DNA of 64,000 nt, taken from positions 558,001 to 622,000 of the forward strand of contig VIIQ02000592.1 of the NCBI GenBank assembly GCA_007449985.2, written 5' to 3'. The first letter of the stretch is position 1; each line of letters starts with the position of its first letter. The notes below the pieces were generated by a model. It was not told where the DNA came from. It searched no databases and was given only the letters and a program-made list of their open reading frames with translations. The position numbers and the translations under genes were made by a program. Shown one piece after another: positions 36,601 to 47,973 of this stretch. The stretch comes from Desmodesmus armatus (taxonomy: Eukaryota > Chlorophyta > Chlorophyceae > Sphaeropleales > Scenedesmaceae).

Positions 36601-38921
36601 ATGGCTGTTACCAATGGCATTGGTGAGCGATGAAAGGGAGGTTGCCTACAGCAGCGCAGTCCTCTGCGTGCCATGTGTCATAGGGCCACTGCATTCAAAA
36701 TGTTGCATGCATGCAGCACTGGACGCTGGTTTATCAGGCACAAGAGCTTGCCGATGCCGCCACGTGAACCACCAGGGTAGATGAACAATGAAACACTTGA
36801 TGTTCAACTGCATGCGGCATCAGCATGATACTTCAGGGGTCAACCAGCTGCTGGTGTATGAGATGCTTCCCGAGTGTCTACTAGGCAACTGCGGATAGCC
36901 ACAAAGCCCAGGCGTGGAAGGTGCTAGGTACTGCACAAGACAGTGCTGAATCTGGCAATGTTTGTGGCTGCTTTTTGCCGCGATGTATTGTGCTGTGGCG
37001 TCTGTTGCTTCGTCTGGTGTCCTTTGCAGGTGCTGACGACCACCTCAGCTGATGCTGCTGAACCATCATGATGAGCCGTGCTGTGTTACCTGACATGCCT
37101 GTGCTCACGCTGTGCTGTGCTGTGCTGTGCTGTGCTGTGCTGTGCTGTGTCTGCTGCAGGTGATAACAAGCTGCTCAGCTGGGATGTGTCGGACCTGCCC
37201 CCTCAGACCCATGAGCGGAAGTCCAGCAGGGCCTTTGCTGAGTCAGGGGAAGACTCGGAGGAGGGGAGCGACGGGGAGGGACCAGTCTTCATAGGTAGGG
37301 CCAACAGCAGCCGGTGCCAGGCTTGTTTGTCACTCTTTTCTTAGAGCACACAGTTTATGGACTCGAGGGAGGACTGGGAGGAGGGAAGCGACGGGGAGGG
37401 ACTAGTTCTCATAGGCAGGGCGGGCAGTGGGCGTATAAGACATTCTGCAGTTGTGTTAAGGTCTTGTGTGGTGTACTGCCGTGTGTGCACTACTGTGTCA
37501 CGAGCCGGCTGCTGGAGGCACAGTAGGTGATGTCTCAACACCAACAGTATGCTTTGGCAGCGTGCTTTTGAACTGTGCATTGCCTGCTGGAAGCCAGCAT
37601 GGCAGATGAATGTGGGGGCGGCAACTGGCTAGGCTGCAGGTACCTGCACTTGAGTGGGTTGTTGCTAGGGGCCCAGCCCTGCTTACTCCTGCAGTTAGGG
37701 TTGTCTTTGGCAATGCCGCTTGATTGTTACAAGACAGCTGGGGGATCCTCGCTGACCAACGGCACCAACCTGCTGCTGCTGCTGCTGTTGCTGCGTGTGC
37801 TGCGTGTGCTGCGTGTGCTGCTGCAGGGGACCTTGATGGGCGCGACCTAGGTATGGGTACAGGTACGGTACATGCGCAACACTGCTGCTGCTACTGCTGC
37901 TGGCACCTGTCACAAGCACTCATGAAATCACTTCTTGGACCATAATCTTGTGCTTGCTGGTGCATGATGTATGTCAACTGCATCGACAACAGGAGCTGGA
38001 TACAGATGATGGTCCTTGCTAGCCTTCTTTGTGCATGACAGGGATCAGAGCAGTCTGCGACAGCCAGTGTCTGCCTGACAGTGCACTGCCATCCTCAGCA
38101 CTGCTTTGTTGACTGGGTTGCTGCAGCCCCTGCTGTGGGCTCGTGTAGGCTTATCATGCCTAAGTCTCTAAGTGCTGCTGCTGCTGATGCCTGCAGACTA
38201 TATCAAGGTGGAGTGCAGCAAGGGTGTCCCACCCACCCACACCCAGCAACTCCAGCTGCCCACAACAGCTGCTGTCAAGGGCAAACTTGGCCGCACCTGC
38301 CTGGTGGGCCCCTCCTGCAGCACCCTGGCAGCATCTTGGGAGGGAGCATCACCATGGAAACAGGCCAACGCTGTGCTGACATTCGACATGCAGACACAGC
38401 GCGCGACAAACACATTCATCGGACACCTGTTTGAGGTCACAGACATCGCTGCAGCACCTGCAGCATGGCCGGGGGCGGAGCACCTGTTCGCCACGGCCGC
38501 AGATAGCTGTGATGTGAAGGTTTGGGACATACGCTGCAGGGGTGGTGCAGCAGCAATCACCCTCTCCACTGGCCATGAGCGTTCGCGCGTGGGTGCTGTG
38601 GTGCTGGCTAACAACAGCGGCGGCAGCAGTGGCAGCAGCAATCAGCTGGGAGCGGGGCTGATGTGTTTTGCGGGTGGCGGCTGTGAGTCTGTGTGGGCGT
38701 GGGACGTGCGTGCAGGCGCTGCTCAAGCGCTGTACCAGCTGTCCACTGGCAACCAGGAGGTGAACAGCTTGGCGTGGCATGCGGCCAGCAACACACTCAT
38801 CGCAAACTGCAAGGCACGCCAAAGCGCACACTACGCAGTTATTCGCAGCGGCAATGTGCTGGCCTATACCTTCTCTGCTGAGGCAAGCAAGGCGGTACCC
38901 AAGGCGGAGGGGAACTGGTAG
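33685..38921 (+). CDS. WD40-like repeat protein, tandem paralogue B
   Basis: Exons 33685-34089, 34527-34665, 34941-35115, 35733-36622, 37160-37294, 37827-37850 and 38197-38921; 830 residues, all phases close. Exon 1 is the family N-terminal module (SWAEGDPKVLAEQFVN, then ALVAAIAAASVHNV, IENIRATAAAV and poly-Gln). Exon 4 has the conserved SSPLALFMNSKPQAMYSS, a long Ala/Pro linker, then a propeller-like region (DACCDIKVLDG, GDLLCLGYR, VRHGLFSYVSRVC, IKGFRAP). Exon 7 has two recognisable WD repeats: GHLFEVTDIAAAP to DVKVWDIRC, and ESVWAWDVRAG to LAWHAASNTLIANC. Exon 6 is a 24-nt microexon. The C-terminus joins directly to VLAYTFSAEASKAV, so the last intron and the acidic linker of paralogue C are missing here. 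Function unknown; such propellers are usually protein-interaction platforms. Confidence 0.8.
34816..34938 (+). repeat. (CTGTA)n/(ATGTA)n pentanucleotide satellite at an acceptor
   Basis: About 24 consecutive 5-bp units changing from CTGTA/CTGTG to ATGTA, ending immediately before the CACAG acceptor of exon 3 of WD paralogue B. Confidence 0.9.
37108..37150 (+). repeat. (TGTGC)n satellite before an acceptor
   Basis: Eight units of TGTGC lie just before the CTGCTGCAG acceptor of exon 5 of WD paralogue B. Confidence 0.85.
37362..37420 (+). repeat. partial copy of the paralogue B exon 5 donor side
   Basis: Encodes EEGSDGEGLVLIGRA, a copy of the exon 5 end (EEGSDGEGPVFIGRA), 120 bp downstream of the real donor. 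In the copy the donor GT has become GC (ATAGGCAGGG), so it is probably dead. Confidence 0.8.
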
Positions 38922-39519
38922 ATAGGCTGGTGTGTGCTTGTCAATAAGGCAGCTGTGTGCGCAGATGCTTGTATCGGATGTATCGGATGTATAGGATGTA
39001 CAGCATGACAGCATACGTACAGGACGGGACCAGACTCGGCTTGCTGTTGATCACGAGTTGAGGCACTGTCTCTCTCTGGTAGCTGTGGGTATACAGGTGA
39101 TGCTGTTTTGGAGTGTCCGGTGGGGGGTGAGGTCAGGTTTGGCGCAGTCTGCCACTATGGGACTGTATGTACAACAAGGCAGTAGGACCCCGCTGTGCAC
39201 TGTGTGTAAGTGATGTTTCTAAATGGTGATGAGCGTTGATAGCTGCCCTGTGTTGAGTTGCGGCACTAAGTGGCCAGCCTGTCACCTGTACTGCCTGTGA
39301 TCTGTTCACGAGTTTCCGTTGCGAATAGTCTCAACCGCACTGAATGCTGGAACACGTTATGGCCAGCATCTTCTCGTATACGCGTTTGATGTAGCATATC
39401 GTATCCACGTGAGCTGAGGTCCCGGAGCATCACTACTGTAGCAGCAGCAGAACTTCCCTTGAGCAGTTAGGGGTGTCGTGTAAAGTGTCGGTTGAGCAGC
39501 CGCGCCTCCTACTGCTACT
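38922..39519. other. spacer between paralogues B and C
   Basis: A TGTAA signal for B at 39205-39209. The rest is the presumed promoter of paralogue C. No coding signal is seen. Confidence 0.55.
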
Positions 39520-42500
39520 ATGGAGCTTGAAGGTCTCCCCAGTTGGGCTGAGGGCGACCCAGGGGTCCTAGCTGAGCAGTTTGTCAACGTCACAGGGGAC
39601 TGCTTCAGCCACTCACCCAACAAGTACTTCGCTCTGGTAGCAGCCACAGCTGCTGCATCCATCCACAACGTCCTTGTAACAAGCCCACCAGGCAGTAGGC
39701 AGCAGCAGATAGAGAACATACGGGCAACAGCAGCAGCTGTGGTGCAGCCATACAGGAGCAGGTGGAAGGTTAGAATGGGGGACCCTGAGGACAACCCTGA
39801 TGATGAAGACGCCCAGGGCAATCCTGCAGCTCTGCAACGGCTGGACAACATGGTTGAGCAACTTCAGCAGCAGCAGCAGCAGCAAGAACCACAGCTCGTC
39901 ACACCTGCATTCGAGGTGAGGTGAGGCTGCTATCCCTACCAGGGTGGCGGGGTTGCTGAGCTGTCTTTGAGGTGCTCACGTGCACCAACAATGCGTCAAC
40001 AGGCAACAAAGGCTACCATACAGATTGACCGGGAGGGGGGTGGAATCAGGATCACCTTGACAGAGGTCTTGTGACCAAGCGCAAAACCAATGAGCGCGCC
40101 TCATGAGTGTGCGGTGACAGCTGCTGTGGTGTGATGTGCTGTGCTGTGCAGATGTACTTGCAGAGTCTTGCCGACTACGATGCGAGGGTGGATGACGACT
40201 CTTCTGATGATGGCAGCTACGGAGGCTCATTTGTCACTCTGTGGCCCCTGGATGGCAGTGCAGCAGCTGGCGAAGACCTCAAGGAGTATGTCACGCAGCG
40301 ACTCGTCAGGCAACATCATAAATTTTGCAACACCCGCTCGTATGGTCCTTCTTGCTGGCTCCCTGGCGGTTGGGAGAGAACCATGGCACGGCTAGAAGCA
40401 AACATTGCAAAGTATCTCAGGTGTGAGGCATGGTCTAACTGTGTTGTGTGGTGGCCCTGTGACAATGTAAAAAGTAATCACTGTGCACACAGCTGGAGAG
40501 GAGGGGGGGGGCAGATGCCTGACATGGCACAGATGCCTCAGGTGTGCAGTAGTACTGGGTGCTAGTATGTGGCAGCATAGTGCCTGACGCACTGCAGGCT
40601 GGCTTGTGCTGGAGTCTCCTTATGGGGTGTACAAGCCATATTCTATCTATGCTGTGTGCACTTATAACAGCCCAACCTGCCTGCCTGACTCAATATTGCA
40701 ATCATCGGTGCAGGAGGATTTGCTAGTGTGCTGCACACAATAGGCGCACGTGTCTGGCGTGATTACAACGGCTGACAAATGTTACTCTTTTCTGTAAGTG
40801 ACAAAAAACAGGGCCTGCAGTACTGTACAACAGGCTTCATGTGGTGTGCATATGCCTGATGCTGTCGTTGTGTGTGTCCTGTGTCGCTCCTTGCACAGGG
40901 ACCCCCCAGCTCCCAACAGCAGCCCCCTGGCGCTGTTCATGAACAGCAAGCCACAGGCCATGTACTCAAGCAGAGCAGCACAAGCAGCGGCAGAGGAAGC
41001 AGAGGCAGCTGCAGCAGCAGCTGCAGTGGCAGCAGCAGCAGCTGAAGCTGCTGGGGTGCCAGCAGCAGCTGCAGCAGCAACACCAGCAGCACCAGCAGCA
41101 CCAGCAGCACCAGCAGGGGCTGAAACAGGCAGCAGCGGCAGCAGGCGCAACACACGCAGCTCAGCAGCCGCAGCCGCAGCCGCCGCTGCTGCTGCTGGCG
41201 CTGGTGCTGATGCTGCAACCGCTGCTGCTGCTGGCACAAACCCTGGGCACCAGCTGCACTCGCTGCTGACAGATGCCTGCTGCGACATCAAGGTGCTGAA
41301 GGGTGTATATGGCAAGGCGTATGCGATGCACCTCGACGGGGACCTGCTGTGCCTTGGATTTGATGCTGATTACCGTGGCAGGGAGCCCGGCTTTGGTGGG
41401 GCAGTGCTAGGCTACCTCCCACAGCCAACACCCAGTAACACCACCAACCGGATGCAGCAGCAGCAGCAGCAGCAGCTGCAGCGTCCCTCAGACCGCTGGG
41501 AGGCAAGGAGGAATGAGCCTGAGTGGGGTCTGGTGGCGCTGTCAGCCGGGGCGGGATACAATTACTGTCGCCAGGTGCGGCACGGCCTGTTCAGTCATGT
41601 GAACAGGGTGTGCGCAGACGCAGGCAATGGGCTGATGTGGTGCGCTGGGGATGAGGGACTGCGGATCAAGGGGTTCAGGGCGCCTGCGGAGTTGGGAGGT
41701 CCGCGGAACACCGACGCGGCATGCAACAGGGGCGAGGGCAATGGGATGCAGCTGCAGTACACGCTGAGGTGTGATGGGGGCTGCGCAGGGCTGAATGTCA
41801 TTGGTACTAGGGTGCTGTCTGTCACAGGTGGGTGTGACCAGTGGTACGAATTGCAATCGTGCTGCAGCATCACCTCAGCATTGTCCCATGTGTGTGGTGA
41901 CTCATCAACTGTACAGGGCGAAAGTTTTGAACAGCCAGCTGCGCGGCAAGGGCTGTGGCACAGGAAGCAAAGCTAGCCACCAGCATTGTTACCAGCGCTT
42001 GTTGCAAGACAAGTTGCTTTGCGTGATTCTGCTCGCACTTGCCTGAAGGTGTTTGTGCTGCTCGGTGGTTCACAGCAATGGTCGACACTGTATTGCTCTG
42101 CGCCGTCGTGCTGCACCATAGTGCTGCGCTACGATACATGCTGTGCTCACGCTGTGGTGTGCTGTGCATGCTTCTGGTTCAGGTGATGGTGAGCTGCTCA
42201 GCTGGGACCTGGCTGAGCTACCCCCTCAGGCTCGTGAGCGGCATTCAAGCAAAGTTTACAATGATGTGGGGGAGGATTCAGATGAGGGCAGTGATGGGGA
42301 GGGACCCATCTTCAAAGGTAAGGGCAGCAGTATATGGTGCCAGGCTGCACATTCACTCAAGGGGTCGCTAGACAGTTTGTTGTTGGTGCCGTGTGGTGCT
42401 GCTAGCCTGCCGCAGCCGTCAACAGCAGCCATTGTGAATGCACGGTGCGGCATCATTTGTTGGACATGGGCTGCCAACTCAAGCAGCGCTGGCACTGACA

Positions 42501-44206
42501 GTTGGGTTCACCTGATTGCGCGGTTTGTGGCCAGCCGATGGGAGTCCGCCACCCCCACCCCCTGGCAATTAAGGAAAGTGTTGGTAATTGAATGCCCAGG
42601 CAGCAGCTCAGCTGCAGCTTTTTTTCCTCGCCAGGGCCACACAACTGGTGCTGTGTGTGCTGCCATGCCATGTGCTGTTGCAGGGGATCTTGGCATGCGA
42701 ATGGGTGAGTGCGGTGCAGCCTTGCAGAAGCGCTCAACGATCAGACCGCAGTCTTGTGCTCCCTGAGGCAGCTTGGTTGATGTGATGTTCTACAGGAGTC
42801 TGTGGACGCAAGGGACAACAATTGATTCCAGCATCTGCTGAATCTGCTGAATGCAAAAAGTGTACCAGAGTCAGGCCCTGACGGCCTTGACAGCTACAAA
42901 TAGCTGACAGCCTGCTGCCATCCTTTGGATGATTGAGTTGTCACCATGCCCTACTAGGTGGTACCGCACCAGCTGCACTTGGAGTGCTTGCTTGTGCTGC
43001 ACAATGTGCCTGTGAATCCTGTCAGGAATAGGTCTTTCCCTGCTGTCGCTGGTGCCTGCAGACAATTTGGATGAGGTGGAGTGCAGCAAGGGTGTCGCAC
43101 CCACCCACACCCAACAGCTGCAGTTGCCCACCACAGCAACCAACAACGGCCGCCTCGGCTTGACCTGCCTGCTGGGCCCGTCCTGCAGCACCCTGGCAGC
43201 CTCATGGGAGGGTGCGTCATATTTCAAAGAGGCCAGCGCTGTGCTGACGTTCGACATGCAGACACTGCAGCGGACAAATGCATCCTTCGGGCACTTGTAT
43301 GACATCACAGACATTGCTGCAGCACCTGCAGCGTGGCCGGGGGCGGAGCACCTGTTTGCAACAGCAGCCGAGTCTTGGGATGTGAAGATATGGGACACGC
43401 GCTGCAGGGGTGGCGCAGCAGCTATCACCCTGGTCACCGGTGGGGATCGGCCGATGGGTTCAGTGCTGCTTGCCAGCAACAGTGGCAGCAGCAGCGGCAG
43501 CAGCAGCCAGCTGGGTGCGGGGCTGATGTGTTTTGCGGGTGGTGCGTGTGAGTCAGTGTGGGCATGGGACGTGCGTGCTGGTGCTGCCCAGGCGCTGTAC
43601 CAGCTGTCCACTGGCAACCAGGAGGTGTACAGCCTGGCATGGCATGAGGGCAGCAACACACTCATTGCCAACTGCGAGGCACACTATGAATGGTGAGGGG
43701 TGGAGAGCGCAGGTCTCATGACTATACCTGCCTTTGGGCCATGAGGGGTTATAGTCCTATCTACTGGAGGGGTTGGTAAACCCAAGATGCATCCTCAATG
43801 AAGTTTGTGGTAACATATGAACCTGGCAGTCCCAATTGAACATCTCATCACATGTCCTGCATGCCACATTCATGCATGTTCATGTCATGTAACATCACTC
43901 ATGTTGTATGCATGTTGATACTCCAGGGAGGACTGCAGGACCTTCAATCCCAAGAAGGCTGGCTTCATCGTTTCACAACAATCCGATGGTGCAAAAGGAG
44001 CGGAGGAGGAGGAGGAAGACGCGGAGGAGGAGGAGTATGATTCTGATGACAATGACTCATTCGACGATGAGTTCAGGTGGCCCCAGTCAGCAAGGCATGA
44101 GCCCGCTGACTTCCGCCACTACTACAACGTCACCTGCAGCACTGTGCTGGCCTACACCTTCTCCAGCGGGGCAGCTCAGGTGGTGCCGGAAACTGAGTGC
44201 TACTGA
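39520..44206 (+). CDS. WD40-like repeat protein, tandem paralogue C (most complete)
   Basis: Exons 39520-39915, 40152-40420, 40899-41827, 42183-42317, 42684-42704, 43062-43692 and 43927-44206; 886 residues, all phases close. Same order as paralogue B: N-terminal module (LPSWAEGDPGVLAEQFVN, KYFALVAATAAASIHN, poly-Gln), LWPLDGSAAAGEDLKE, SSPLALFMNSKPQAMYSS, Ala-rich linker, propeller-like region (DACCDIKVLKG, GDLLCLGFD, VRHGLFSHVNRVC), acidic EDSDEGSDGEGP, a 21-nt microexon, then WD repeats (DVKIWDTRC, ESVWAWDVRAG). The last exon adds an acidic Glu/Asp stretch, RHEPADFRHYYNV and VLAYTFSSGAAQVVPE. B's exons 2 and 3 correspond to a single exon here, so an intron was gained or lost. The deduced complete layout explains the truncations in A and B. 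Function unknown. Confidence 0.82.
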
Positions 44207-44996
44207 ATGCTAGTGGTAGTCCATGGGGGAGCTGCCAGGGAGACCCTGGTAGCAAGGCTGCTGTGTGATGGCCAGTGCTGCAGCTGCAGTGCACAGCTTG
44301 ATATGACGCAGGCCGGCTTGCATGTGTCGTCTTGCTGGGTGTTGCTGGCCAGGGAGTGCTGTGTTGAGCCCGCTGAGGGAACATGTACACCCAATTTTGA
44401 AGCTGGATGTCTCCTGTGTAACAGGCCCTTTAATTAGACCTTGCAGGGCATGTGTGATGTTGGCAGCAATGCAGCTCCAAGCGAGTCACTCAGCTGCACC
44501 CCTGGGCAACTCCCTGAGTTCACCCGCTGGTCCGGGCTGCATGCTAAACAGCTGCAGCTGTTGCACTACACCTGATGTTGTCATCTTTGGCTTTGGCCGT
44601 TTCTGCTTTAGCAGGCAGTTATGGCTGCAAATGCCTTTATTTATTTACCTTAGAGCCCTTGACCAGCCCACGCTGTGCGTACAAGTCTTCCGGAAATTTC
44701 AGATCACCTTCCACTCTCGCCAGGGCAGCAAATTTCAAGCGCAATTGTCAGAAGCTGCTTGAGGAATATGAAGGTGTGCAATTGGTGATGTGGGTCCGCA
44801 TTGCCGCGCTGTTACAGTGACTGTGTTCAGCAGCACACTCCAGCCTGGCAGGACAGGCATGCACAACACACACCATGTGGGGCAGGTGGTCCCTCCCACC
44901 CGTTACAACCCAGTGACTATGTAGCAACAGTGCATCAATAGATTTGCGCTGACATCTGCATGCATGCATGCTGCTGTCAATTCACCCTGTCCACAG
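44207..44996. other. spacer, probably holding the first exon of the second SDR gene
   Basis: A TGTAA signal for paralogue C at 44417-44421. The transit-peptide exon expected for the SDR at 44,997 should lie here. One candidate starts at the ATG at 44575 (MLSSLALAVSALAGS..., hydrophobic leader), but no donor with matching phase could be fixed with confidence. Confidence 0.4.
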
Positions 44997-46750
<1,754 letters not shown>

Positions 46751-47973
46751 GGCAAAGGGATATTGCTGCAGTCAGTGGGTGCTGGGGTGGTGATTTGTGT
46801 GGGGTTTTTTTGTTGATAGTGTGTTGTGGTGTGCAGCTGTCATCATGTCCCCACCAAGCTGTCAAAGTTTGGAGGAGCTATACACCTTACTACCAAACAT
46901 GCACAGCGCCACATGAAGGTGCATAGCGTGCCTTGTGTCGACAGGGCGATGCGTCTAGCCCCGTAATTGCTGTGTGAGTGGCCAGTTGGCAGTTTCTGTG
47001 ATCACGTGTGGGTGCTCAGGAATTCAAATGACGTGACGTGACACCTAGCACTGCTATCTGCTACACCATTGGCAGAGTGACCTGTTGGGGTTGAGGGGTT
47101 GCAGTGCAGGTGGCTTCTGTCGGCAGGCAAGGCACTGGAAATGTGCGTCTGAAATGGTTTTTCACCTTGTCATGTTGCTGTCATATTGGGAATGCGCTGT
47201 GATGTGTAGTTGCCACCACAGCACCCTTTCTAGAGCTGGTACCTTTGACAATTACCCGCCTCAACGGCTACATGGGGGCCTACTACACCCAGCATAGCAA
47301 AGCATGTTGCGGACAGCCTTGTATGATGCACCCAGTCTTGAGGTGCAGATGAGCGGCCTGTCATAGTAGTACTCAGCTCACAAACAACTCAGCTCACAAA
47401 CATCACCACGGCAAGACCCAGGAAAATAGGTTGGACAGATTAGCTGACCAGATAACATTTTTCAAGTGCGAAAACACCCTCTGTTGGGCAGATCATCTGC
47501 AATCCAGGTATCATGGATCACAAGAACACAGCAACAAGTACCCACGAACAGCGCAGACCAGCAGCAGCACCATGGTGGTGGTGCTGCTTGCAGGTAACCC
47601 TACTAGGCTTGATGGGGCTGCTGGACTCACAGCTTTGGTCTGGACGCCTTCTATTGTACTGTGAGGTTGCTTTGTTAGGCTTTCGTTGCCTGGGGTGGCG
47701 GTGGGGGACCCAGTGCTAGTTACATTGTGTTCTGTGTTCCCATCTTTGTGTGTTCCCAGTGTCTCCACAGGAAATCTTGCTACCTCCCCGGTTCCGGGCA
47801 CTGTCTCGCAGACCAGCAGCAGCACACACACCATCATGGTGACGCACAGCGTCTGCCAGCCGTTGTCAAACCATCAACAGCGAGCATATTGGTGCACAGC
47901 TTTAGATGACAGTCATTGCTGTCACTGGAGTAGGCACTCAAACTCCCCTGCCGCAAGCCTGAAAGGCTCTGTG
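46751..47973. other. intergenic region with a retroelement-like insertion
   Basis: Lies between the convergent SDR and calpain genes. Apart from the insertion at 47571-47806 no coding signal is seen; frames over 48,000 on the plus strand are the reverse of the calpain tail. Confidence 0.6.
47571..47806 (+). mobile_element. short retroelement-like insertion, copy 2 (longest)
   Basis: A 236-bp insertion flanked by a perfect 19-bp direct repeat CGCAGACCAGCAGCAGCAC (47552-47570 and 47807-47825). It ends with the family terminus CCGGGCACTGTC. It extends about 60 bp further at its other end than copy 1. Long, variable-length target duplications and a fixed 3' end point to a LINE/SINE-type mechanism. 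Confidence 0.78.
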
